Positions 1 through 6,498 of a DNA stretch of 23,427 bases are shown in pieces. The stretch is from JABSOG01 sp041583135 (GTDB lineage Bacteria > Pseudomonadota > Gammaproteobacteria > Enterobacterales > Alteromonadaceae), in assembly GCA_041583135.1 (NCBI GenBank), contig JBFHGJ010000093.1, positions 1 through 23,427 of the forward strand, written 5' to 3'. Each line of letters begins with the position of its first letter. Position 1 is the first letter of the stretch. The notes under the pieces are model-generated. The model was not told the DNA's origin, did no database searches, and was given only the letters and a program-made list of their open reading frames with translations. The translations under genes and the position numbers were made by a program.

Positions 1-1
1 T

Positions 2-145
2 GGTTTTGAATTGATTCTGCAAGTAAGAGATAAAAGTGATGATACTCTTGTACTTATTTTCTTTGCCTGCATATTCACATTATGGTGTGCATCATACTTT
101 GTAGAAAAATTGATTATTGCCGCAATGGCTGAGACTAAAGAGTAG
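2..145 (+). CDS. Small membrane protein, 3' end only (5' end outside window)
   Basis: An open frame enters from the left edge and ends at TAG 143-145, giving 47 residues. It has one clear hydrophobic segment at about residues 16-34, flanked by charged residues (R9, K11, D13, D14 before; E35, K36 after) and a hydrophilic tail ending ETKE. The next small membrane gene at 702-935 ends with the same layout: hydrophobic segment, short amphipathic helix with LL/LI, then a K-E end. The two could be diverged paralogues, but the similarity is weak. The lipoprotein gene starts 14 nt after this stop, so co-transcription is likely. I do not recognise the family and the function is unknown. Confidence 0.55.
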   Translation, partial: GFELILQVRDKSDDTLVLIFFACIFTLWCASYFVEKLIIAAMAETKE

Positions 146-159
146 CTGAAAGAATAACA

Positions 160-669
160 ATGGTTGACTATACAATGAAAATATTTCTGCTCATGGTTGT
201 CATAATGATGCTTACAGCGTGCAGCAGCACAAGTCATCAAGAACAACATCAAAGTGCTGCTGAAACGTCCAAACATGCAATAAAAGGAAATGAGGCTGAC
301 GAAACATCTACAACCAAGCTGTTGACACTGACTGGTGTAGACAACATGTTTGAAGGTTTTAGCTATTGGCAATTGAAAAAATCACGCGGTCCTAGACATC
401 CAAGTACTGATAAAAATGATTATGGCTGTGTAGAGGCCGATTTTACAGTTAATCAACAGGGCAAGGTCGAAGATATTGTTGTGACTTACGCATATCCACA
501 GGCTAAATATGAACAGTCAGTAATAGAGGCGCTTAAATATTGGCAATGGCAGCCAACTGACCTCAATAAAGACAAGCAGCCTGTTAGAATGACTACGTTC
601 TTTGTTTTTGAGCACACACATAAAGACTTTGGTCTGCATTGTAAAAAATACCAATTAGAAATGAGTTAG
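160..669 (+). CDS. Lipoprotein with TonB-like C-terminal domain
   Basis: 169 residues. The N-terminus is a lipoprotein signal: a lysine, a hydrophobic run and the lipobox LTAC at residues 18-21, so the mature protein would be anchored through Cys21. A polar linker of about 40 residues follows. Residues 75-155 fit the TonB C-terminal fold: a variable entry, then a strand pattern like EADFTVNQQGKVEDIVV, then a helix like EQSVIEALKYWQWQP, the usual region before the last strand. Family members are small energy-transducer-like proteins, but a lipid anchor instead of a TonB membrane helix argues against classical energy transduction. An alternative start is the Met at codon 6 (175), which gives a more compact signal; neither start has a strong ribosome binding site. 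It lies between two small membrane protein genes on the same strand. Its exact role is unknown. Confidence 0.7.
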   Translation: MVDYTMKIFLLMVVIMMLTACSSTSHQEQHQSAAETSKHAIKGNEADETSTTKLLTLTGVDNMFEGFSYWQLKKSRGPRHPSTDKNDYGCVEADFTVNQQGKVEDIVVTYAYPQAKYEQSVIEALKYWQWQPTDLNKDKQPVRMTTFFVFEHTHKDFGLHCKKYQLEMS

Positions 670-701
670 GCACAAATGTTTAAGAATGGGAAACAGTATA
701 T

Positions 702-935
702 ATGATGACGATTGATGAATTCAAAACCCTTAGCAAAAAGCTAAAGAACCGCATCATATTGATGCTGCTCGTATGGGGCGTTGTGTTGGCGTATTTATTT
801 GATAGAGGCGGGGAGCTTTCCTTTACCTTTGCGGCGATTTTTATGAGTATCTTTGTGGCCGTTATGCTGGTTTTGGATTATATCAATAAATTACTGACTG
901 CGATTTTACAAGCACTGCAATCAGGCAAAGAATAA
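702..935 (+). CDS. Small inner-membrane protein, unknown function
   Basis: 77 residues. It starts at the first of two adjacent ATGs, with a GGGAA ribosome-binding-like sequence 9 nt upstream. There are two hydrophobic segments, at about residues 18-33 and 41-61, separated by a short charged loop (DRGGE). The N-terminal helix is cationic (KTLSKKLKNR) and the C-terminal helix is amphipathic and ends SGKE. The C-terminal half resembles in layout the truncated membrane protein at 2-145. It is the last gene of the leftmost plus-strand group and faces dolP tail to tail. A hairpin-forming repeat lies in the gap. I do not recognise the family. Confidence 0.6.
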   Translation: MMTIDEFKTLSKKLKNRIILMLLVWGVVLAYLFDRGGELSFTFAAIFMSIFVAVMLVLDYINKLLTAILQALQSGKE

Positions 936-952
936 GCGCTTTTATCAGGGGC

Positions 953-1001
953 TTGGTGGGGGGACGTCCCTGTAGATCCTCCGCCGTCCTTGGCGGTGCG
1001 C
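953..1001 (+). repeat. Orphan copy of the 93-bp array element, hairpin between convergent genes
   Basis: From ACGTCC at 964 through GGCGGTGCGC at about 1001, this stretch matches the core of the tandem units at 22804-23160: ACGTCC, then TGT.GATCCTCC, a hairpin, then GGCGGTGCGC. The hairpin here is CCGCC-gtcctt-GGCGG, whereas the array units carry CCATCA/TGATGG. The stem is therefore kept while its sequence changes. It sits between the convergent 702-935 gene and dolP and may act as a terminator for either, but there is no strong T-tract. Confidence 0.65.
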
Positions 1002-1016
1002 AAATAAATTTACGCA

Positions 1017-1589
1017 CTACAGGATCTCAAATACCTTAATGACTTTGGCGACGCCTGAAATATTGCGGGCCACTTCAACCGCTTTATCGGCTTCTTCTTT
1101 AGTCACTAGGCCCATCAGGTACACTTCGGCGTTTTCAGTGATCACAGAGATATTGTTACTATTGAGCTGCTTTTCTGTCAGCAGTTTGAGTTTGACTTTG
1201 GTGGTGATCCAGGTATCTACGGTTTGGGTAGACATGCTGGTGATATTGCCAATGCGGATCTGGTTGTAGACCCGTTTTACCCCTTCGATATTCGACAATG
1301 CTTTAGCCGCCATATCACGCAAAGATTCGTTGGGGACTTGGCCGACGACCAAAAGGTTGCCATTAACGCTTTTAACCACCAGCCGAGTGATGTTTCTTAG
1401 CGCTGCAACATTGCCAATCGCGCTGCTGGCTTTAAATTCAATGGCGTTGTCGTCGATTTGACTGCCGATGGTGCGTCTGTCGTTTGCACTGGTGACCGCT
1501 GCTGTTCCAGCGCCTGCTACCACGACAGCTGCGCAACCTTGTAAAAACATTAGCGCCAGCATCAGCGCCGCTAAAGAAGATAATTTCAT
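1017..1589 (-). CDS. dolP: DolP (YraP), dual-BON-domain outer-membrane lipoprotein
   Basis: 190 residues from the ATG at 1589; an in-frame GTG at 1601 would add four residues. The signal ends in lipobox LQGC, placing the protein in the outer membrane. Two BON domains follow, at roughly residues 40-110 and 115-188. The segments VDTWITTKVKLKLLTEKQL and VITENAEVYLMGLVTKEEA closely follow the known enterobacterial DolP. The family supports outer-membrane integrity and binds anionic phospholipids at division sites. The start codon is 1 nt past the diaA stop, so the two are translationally linked at the end of the lpoA-yraN-diaA-dolP operon. Confidence 0.93.
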   Translation of the reverse strand: MKLSSLAALMLALMFLQGCAAVVVAGAGTAAVTSANDRRTIGSQIDDNAIEFKASSAIGNVAALRNITRLVVKSVNGNLLVVGQVPNESLRDMAAKALSNIEGVKRVYNQIRIGNITSMSTQTVDTWITTKVKLKLLTEKQLNSNNISVITENAEVYLMGLVTKEEADKAVEVARNISGVAKVIKVFEIL

Positions 1590-1590
1590 A

Positions 1591-2160
1591 CTACTGTTCA
1601 CCGTCTACATGGGAAAATAAAATACTGTCGATAAGATCGCACAGACAATGAATATTAAAAAAATGCGTTTCCAAAATGCGTGATGGCCGCACCGAAGGAA
1701 TGCGGATCTCGACATCATTATCACTGAGTAAGCCCGATAGCTCACCGCCATCGCCACCGGTGAGCGCAATTACAACCATATCTTTGGTCAGTGCTGCTTC
1801 GACGGCGTTGATGATCACTTCATCATGGCCCAAAGGCGATACACACAATAAAATATCGGTGGGGTTACCCAAGGCCCTGATCTGTCTGCCATAGTAGTCG
1901 ATACTGCCCGATACACGCGTATTTAGGCTGATAGCAGGTAAGCAGGGGCGTTCGATTTCATAGTGATTGACCAACATATCGGCCAAATGATCGGCCAGCA
2001 AAGTTCCGCCGCCGATACCACAGGTTAACACTTTATTGCCGTTGAGCAGGCACTGAACCATCATATTGGCGGCCAGCTGCAACTGCTCGGGTAAGACCTC
2101 TCCAGATGAAATAAATGTCTGAATGCTCTCGGTGTAAATGGATTTTATTTTCTCAAGCAT
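1591..2160 (-). CDS. diaA: DiaA-like SIS-domain protein (DnaA-binding initiation factor)
   Basis: 189 residues from the ATG at 2160, with GGGATGAG just upstream; a GTG at 2163 is the alternative. DiaA family proteins are tetrameric SIS-fold proteins that bind DnaA and promote replication initiation at oriC. Typical segments are the N-terminal IKSIYTESIQTFISSGE-like helix, LLNGNKVL, ERPCLPAISLNT, VVIALTGGDGGELSGLL, VEIRIPS and a C-terminal HCLCDLID. The motifs that are normally most conserved differ. The usual GNGxSAxxAxH loop reads GIGGGTLLADH, the ISTRGNS-type loop reads VSPLGHDE, and the segment between NT and RQIRALG appears about nine residues shorter than in E. coli DiaA as I recall it. 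The gene starts right at the yraN stop and overlaps the dolP leader. Identity as diaA rests mainly on the flanking genes plus these segments. Confidence 0.85.
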   Translation of the reverse strand: MLEKIKSIYTESIQTFISSGEVLPEQLQLAANMMVQCLLNGNKVLTCGIGGGTLLADHLADMLVNHYEIERPCLPAISLNTRVSGSIDYYGRQIRALGNPTDILLCVSPLGHDEVIINAVEAALTKDMVVIALTGGDGGELSGLLSDNDVEIRIPSVRPSRILETHFFNIHCLCDLIDSILFSHVDGEQ

Positions 2161-2163
2161 CAC

Positions 2164-2550
2164 TCATCCCGCGTAAAAGGCATTTTTTATCCATTGGATG
2201 TTGTCATCACCATCACCGTTGATGGCAATAACATCGAATCTCGCTGGTTTGTTACTTAATTGATGACATTGCATATAATACTGCGCAGTTTTGACGAGTT
2301 TGCGCTGCTTAGCGCGAGAGACTGCGGCAATTGCGCCGCCAAAGCCCTTGCTGCGGCGATATTTGACCTCGACGAAAACCACAACGTCAGCATCGGCCAT
2401 TATAATGTCTAGCTCACCGTAGCGACAATTAAAATTTGCTTCAATGCGTTCTAATCCCTGATTTTTGAGATACTTAACTGCAACTTCCTCATAATATTGG
2501 CCAATATCGCGACTGAGCCAACGCTTAATCGATGCTAATTTGTTCAACAT
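2164..2550 (-). CDS. yraN: YraN, UPF0102 endonuclease-like protein
   Basis: 128 residues from the ATG at 2550 (MLNKLASIKRW). An in-frame upstream start at 2607 would lie far inside lpoA and make the protein unusually long. The family core is complete: E..A..YLKNQGLERIEANFNCR, then YGELDIIM, then VVFVEVKYR and KQRKL. The E / D / E-x-K arrangement is that of the PD-(D/E)xK nuclease fold. Its cellular role is not established. The gene overlaps the end of lpoA by 26 nt and abuts diaA, the usual order lpoA-yraN-diaA-dolP of many gammaproteobacteria. Confidence 0.92.
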   Translation of the reverse strand: MLNKLASIKRWLSRDIGQYYEEVAVKYLKNQGLERIEANFNCRYGELDIIMADADVVVFVEVKYRRSKGFGGAIAAVSRAKQRKLVKTAQYYMQCHQLSNKPARFDVIAINGDGDDNIQWIKNAFYAG

Positions 2551-4411
2551 TACCTTGGTCGTTATATTTGGCCCACAAATGCTGACGGTTGATGAATCCG
2601 TTTTCATCGACAGAGATCAGGCCACTCATACTGTGCTCGGTTAAACCGTTGAGCACCCTCAGTTGGGCAATGCGCTCTACCAGATTCATCGCATCAAAGC
2701 CCATGGCAAAGAGTCGGCGCAGCGGCGCGGCAACGGTTGGCCAGAGCTTATCAAATAGCGCTCTTTGCTTTTTATAGCGAATGTCATCTTCGAGCATCCA
2801 AGGGATCTCGGTAAAAGTTAAAGAACGCAGATCGCGCTTATCCGAGTCTTTTTTACGTAGGTCATGAGAGCGAGAAGTGGCATATACCGGTATCGGTGTG
2901 GTAAACGGGCTGGTATTGACGTCGATAAAAGGCTTAAGCAGGCGGGTTTGCACCGCATTACCTATGACATAAATCACGTCTAAGTCTTTGCGATTGCGGG
3001 TTTCGGTATATAGCTGCTTGTTGCCGAGGTGTAAATTGGCGATGCTTGAGATGCGGCGGATCCGCTGTCGGCTGAGGTCTACATCCATCAAGCCTTTTAC
3101 CGCCATTTGCATCTGTGCCTGATTGCTGTAGTAGCTCACTTCCGGCGTTAAAAGCGGCGTTGCTGAGCGCTGGCTCATCCAGGCTTTGACAAATTGCTCG
3201 CTTAAGCGTTTACCTAGACTGTTGTCTGGCGCGATAATCGATGGTTTTTTATAGCCTTTTTCAAAAAGCGCTTTTGCGGCTTGCTCGGCTTCATCTTCCG
3301 GCGTCAGGCCAAAGAAAAAATGAGCGGGATTGGGGTTGTCGTTGAGGTTAATACGATTTAAAAACAGGCTTGGAATATTGGCGATGACTTGAGAAGCTGC
3401 AAACTGTTCTACCTTGTCTTTATGTAGTGGGCCGATGATAAACTCCGCCTGTTGCGCCATCAGTTTTTGTTCGACGGTGGTCAGAGGCAGTTCTGAGTCG
3501 ATAAACATCAGCTCAACATCAGGATGCTTTTTGGCGGCCACCAGCAGCCCGTTGCGAATCGCCTGAGCTTGCTTTCTCAGCTTGCCGCTAAAGGGCAAAA
3601 CCACGGCAACTTTACTGGGTTTAAATGGCACGACCGATAACGAACGCTGAAAACTCTCGGGCAGTACATTCATTGCGGCATGATAAGGGTGGAGTTCATA
3701 CCACTGCTTTAGCTGGCGCTGCAATACACTGGGCTCGCCAGTATAAAGCCGGGTGATTTGAACCAACTGTAACCAAGACTTGGCATTGGTATAGCTGTTG
3801 TAGGCAAAAGCGTCTAAAGTGAGGTTGGGCAATTGATTGAGCTGATACCAAATCACTTTGGCTATATCGTTGCGATTCAACGCCATTTCACCGTTTTCGG
3901 CCGCTTTTTCTACTTCAAACCAATATCGTAATGCCTCTACAAAACGTTTTTGTTGAGAGTAAAGTTGTGCTTTCAAATAATAAACGTCGTTTTTGAGCGC
4001 GCTGTGACGGTTGATTTCACCGTTTAGCGCGATTTCTGCGGCAATCAAATCGCCTTTGGCCAACAACGAGCGGGCTTCTATCAGCAAAAACTGCTGTTTG
4101 ATTTCTATAGGTAAAGAAGCGTTGTCTTGCGACTTAATGATGATCAACGCCTTGGCAAAGTTTTGCTCGGCCTCAGCGCTTTGTGCCGCCTTTAATAGAT
4201 AGGTTGGTGAGTCGTTGTTTTGCTTGGCCATGGCCAAGTAATCTTCGCTGGTGTACACCACCTGCTCGATAACCGGCTTGGTATTGGTTTGCACGGACTG
4301 TTTGACGGGTTTTTCTGTCGTACCACAACCTGATAGCCACATCATAAATGTCGCAGCAATGGTTAGACGAGCAATGGTAATTGGCGCAAATTTGGTCACG
4401 ATGATTTTCAA
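2525..4411 (-). CDS. lpoA: LpoA, lipoprotein activator of PBP1A
   Basis: About 628 residues. I prefer the TTG at 4411 because TGAGGA lies 8 nt upstream; an earlier TTG at 4426 is possible. The signal ends in lipobox LSGC. Residues about 45-250 are helical and TPR-like (PTYLLKAAQSAEAEQNFAKAL, VYYLKAQLYSQQKRFVEALRYW-type repeats). From about residue 265 there is a periplasmic-binding-protein-like domain (KVAVVLPFSGKL, AEFIIGPLHKDKVEQ, KKPSIIAPDNSLGKRL, FAMGFDAMNLVERIAQLR). In the known family this outer-membrane lipoprotein reaches through the periplasm to stimulate PBP1A peptidoglycan synthesis. It is the first gene of the operon and is divergent from rsmI, with about 69 bp between the starts. 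Confidence 0.92.
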   Translation of the reverse strand: MKIIVTKFAPITIARLTIAATFMMWLSGCGTTEKPVKQSVQTNTKPVIEQVVYTSEDYLAMAKQNNDSPTYLLKAAQSAEAEQNFAKALIIIKSQDNASLPIEIKQQFLLIEARSLLAKGDLIAAEIALNGEINRHSALKNDVYYLKAQLYSQQKRFVEALRYWFEVEKAAENGEMALNRNDIAKVIWYQLNQLPNLTLDAFAYNSYTNAKSWLQLVQITRLYTGEPSVLQRQLKQWYELHPYHAAMNVLPESFQRSLSVVPFKPSKVAVVLPFSGKLRKQAQAIRNGLLVAAKKHPDVELMFIDSELPLTTVEQKLMAQQAEFIIGPLHKDKVEQFAASQVIANIPSLFLNRINLNDNPNPAHFFFGLTPEDEAEQAAKALFEKGYKKPSIIAPDNSLGKRLSEQFVKAWMSQRSATPLLTPEVSYYSNQAQMQMAVKGLMDVDLSRQRIRRISSIANLHLGNKQLYTETRNRKDLDVIYVIGNAVQTRLLKPFIDVNTSPFTTPIPVYATSRSHDLRKKDSDKRDLRSLTFTEIPWMLEDDIRYKKQRALFDKLWPTVAAPLRRLFAMGFDAMNLVERIAQLRVLNGLTEHSMSGLISVDENGFINRQHLWAKYNDQGNVEQISID

Positions 4412-4480
4412 TAGAATAATCCTCAATAAGTTGTTATCTTACTTGGGCTAAAGACCAACCTCAATCGAAGATCTGACAAA

Positions 4481-5314
4481 ATGAACCATCCCGGCCAATT
4501 ATTTATCGTTGCCACCCCAATTGGTAACTTAAACGATATTACCTATCGTGCAGTTGAAGTGCTAAAAGCAGTTGATGTGATTGCCGCAGAAGATACTCGT
4601 CACAGTGGGGTGTTGTTGTCTCATTGGGGAATTGCCACAAAGACGACTGCCTTTCATGACCACAATGAAAAAGACAAAGCGGCCTTGCTGATTGGCTGGT
4701 TGCAACAGGGGAAAGATATTGCGCTGATCTCCGATGCCGGAACACCATTGATCTCAGACCCGGGCTACGCCATTGTCAATCAATGTCGTGAACAGGGTAT
4801 TCGAGTGACGACGATCCCCGGTGCTTGTGCGGCGATAGCGGCAGTGAGTTGCTCTGGTTTGCCGACAGATAATTTTACCTTTATGGGGTTTATTCCCGCC
4901 AAGCAAAAAGCCAAAGAAGACTTTTTAAACAAAATCAAAAATTTAAGTGGAACTGCCATCTGTTATGAAAGCCCGCGACGCATTTTAGACAGTGTGACCA
5001 GCCTGATAGAAGTGCTAGGCGCTGAACATCAGGTCGTATTGGCTAAAGAACTCACCAAAACCTTTGAAACCTTTTTCGCTGGCAGCGCTCGTGAGCTGAG
5101 TGAATGGTTGCAAGCGGATGAGGTGCACCAAAAAGGAGAGATGGTGTTGATGGTAGCTCCGGTGGCTAAGAACACCTCAGAGATACCGCCACAGGCCATT
5201 GAACTGCTCAAATTGCTCAAAGACCAGCTACCACTGAAAAAGGCCGCAGCCGTTGTGGCCAGCCATTACGAGTTGAAGAAAAACGACCTCTACAAACTTG
5301 GCCTAACCCTCTAG
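4481..5314 (+). CDS. rsmI: RsmI, 16S rRNA (cytidine-1402 2'-O)-methyltransferase
   Basis: 277 residues, a normal length for the family. The tetrapyrrole-methylase fold motifs are present in order: LFIVATPIGNLNDITYRA at residues 7-24, AEDTRHSGVLL, the SAM-binding DAGTPLISDPGY, PGACAAIAAVSCSGLP and ICYESPRRI, followed by KELTKTFETFFAG and KGEMVLMV. A short helical tail rich in K and L follows. The enzyme methylates C1402 in the decoding centre of the 30S subunit. It is divergent from lpoA, a conserved arrangement. The first GTGTCAGACAC repeat begins 4 nt after its stop codon. Confidence 0.95.
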   Translation: MNHPGQLFIVATPIGNLNDITYRAVEVLKAVDVIAAEDTRHSGVLLSHWGIATKTTAFHDHNEKDKAALLIGWLQQGKDIALISDAGTPLISDPGYAIVNQCREQGIRVTTIPGACAAIAAVSCSGLPTDNFTFMGFIPAKQKAKEDFLNKIKNLSGTAICYESPRRILDSVTSLIEVLGAEHQVVLAKELTKTFETFFAGSARELSEWLQADEVHQKGEMVLMVAPVAKNTSEIPPQAIELLKLLKDQLPLKKAAAVVASHYELKKNDLYKLGLTL

Positions 5315-5317
5315 CCC

Positions 5318-5423
5318 ATGGTGTCAGACACTAAAATAATAGGTACTTCCTCGTTTAATGGTGTCAGACACTAAAATAATAGGAACATTCTTATCTTATG
5401 GTGTCTGACACTAAAATAATGGG
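5318..5423 (+). repeat. Three 26-bp palindrome-containing direct repeats, exact 40-bp period
   Basis: The copies lie at 5318-5343, 5358-5383 and 5398-5423. Each reads ATGGTGTCAGACAC followed by TAAAATAATAGG, with 14-nt spacers of unrelated sequence. The core GTGTC-A-GACAC is a perfect dyad with a one-base centre. In the third copy the centre is T and one A of the tail is G. The array sits in the short gap between the rsmI stop and the rnpB promoter, ending about 15 bp before the -35 element. A degenerate fourth copy is at 22761-22786. Repeat and spacer lengths do not fit CRISPR. Such dyads may be traces of REP-like elements, but no transposase is present. Confidence 0.85.
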
Positions 5424-5437
5424 GACGTCGGTTGTAC

Positions 5438-5466
5438 TGGACGGTTTCGTGAATTCAACGTACAAT
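5438..5466 (+). promoter_or_regulatory. rnpB promoter
   Basis: The -35 element TGGACG (5438-5443) and the -10 element TACAAT (5461-5466) are separated by 17 bp. The start of the RNase P RNA, near 5474, lies 7-8 nt past the -10. The stretch between -10 and start is GC-rich (GCACCGC), as in promoters of stable RNAs under growth-rate control. That regulation is an inference. Confidence 0.7.
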
Positions 5467-5473
5467 GCACCGC

Positions 5474-5818
<345 letters not shown>

Positions 5819-5841
5819 TCTTTCCATTATTAAGAGAATAG

Positions 5842-6148
5842 CGGCTTACAGGCCAGCTCAAATTTCTTCCATAATCATAATAGTCACAACCGAATGATTG
5901 TTCTCTTTGCTTTTGACAGAGTGGCGGCTTATAAGCCAGCTCAAACTCCTCTCCAAGTAAACGAATGATTGTTCTCTCCACTCTTAACCGAATGGCGGCT
6001 TAAAGGCCAGCTCAAACTCCTCTCCAAGTAAACGAATGATTGTTCTCTCCACGCTTAACCGAATGGCGGCTTATAGGCCAGCTCAAATCTCCCTTCAATG
6101 ATTTTGTATCAAGACCGAATGATTGTTCTCTCCACTCTTAACCGAATG
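5842..6148 (+). repeat. Array of copies of the rnpB 3' tail
   Basis: The last part of rnpB (CGAATGATTGTTCTC at 5774 and CGGCTTACAGGCCAGCTCAAA at 5798) recurs downstream. The second block alone is at 5842-5863. Both blocks occur at 5891-5945, at 5962-6016 and at 6033-6088. The first block alone is at 6116-6130. The three full units have a 71-bp period (5891, 5962, 6033). The copy at 5891 also keeps GACAGA, as in the gene. All four second-block copies keep the 3' strand of P1 (GGCCAGCTC, or AGCCAGCTC in the 5925 copy). Comparable partial repeats downstream of rnpB are known in E. coli. No protein is encoded. Confidence 0.9.
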
Positions 6149-6167
6149 TCTGTCAGCCAGAACATTT

Positions 6168-6203
6168 ATGTTGTGCTGGTGTTGTGCAGATATAAATACC
6201 CTA
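6168..6203 (-). repeat. 36-bp dispersed element, copy 1
   Basis: Read on the minus strand it begins TAGGGTATTTATATC and contains GCACAACACC and GCACAACAT. It matches the plus-strand element at 21952-21987 at 31 of 36 positions. A more diverged third copy is at 13730-13755 (minus). Here it lies about 295 nt downstream of the czcA stop, in the czcA sense direction. Confidence 0.7.
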
Positions 6204-6219
6204 TATTACCGGCTGGAAA

Positions 6220-6241
6220 GGGGGGTTATCATCAACCTCCC
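6220..6241 (-). terminator. Hairpin downstream of czcA, possible weak terminator
   Basis: GGGGGGTT-atcatc-AACCTCCC forms an 8-bp stem with one G-T pair and a 6-nt loop. On the minus strand the stem is followed by TTTCC, a short T-run, so it could end read-through from the czc operon. It lies about 260 nt past the czcA stop. No T-tract follows on the plus strand. Confidence 0.4.
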
Positions 6242-6498
6242 GTAGTCAAGAATCCCAACAAAATCTGGTTCAACAATGAGTCACAAAATTTAGGCAGACT
6301 TTAATGGTATCGAATCTTGAGGGCTAGATTCCGGCAATTGCTTGCTGAATCTGACAGGCTTCGCAACCATAGCTAGTCTAAATGAAAGCAAAACATGCTT
6401 AAAAATAGGCCATGCTGTATTTTGTAAACTTAATAATGATGAGCTTCTGCGCTTCAATTGTAGAGATAACCTTAAACAATATTTAGATACCAAACCCC

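Larger units (their letters stand above)
6149..6498. other. About 350 bp without a recognisable gene
   Basis: Between the rnpB tail array and the czcA stop I see no gene. Short open frames exist on both strands (6342-6551 plus; 6290-6493 minus), but they lack ribosome binding sites and recognisable sequence, and the plus one runs into czcA. The region holds a 36-bp dispersed element at 6168-6203 (minus) and a hairpin at 6220-6241. It may contain decayed sequence. Confidence 0.5.

Noticed and set aside
5318..5423. CRISPR-like array of three repeats
   Set aside because: Spacers are only 14 nt, only three repeats exist, no cas genes are present, and a degenerate copy lies 17 kb away. This is a dispersed palindromic repeat.
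5842..6148. A second or truncated rnpB gene
   Set aside because: Only the 3' tail blocks are repeated; the catalytic core and the 5' half are missing from every copy.
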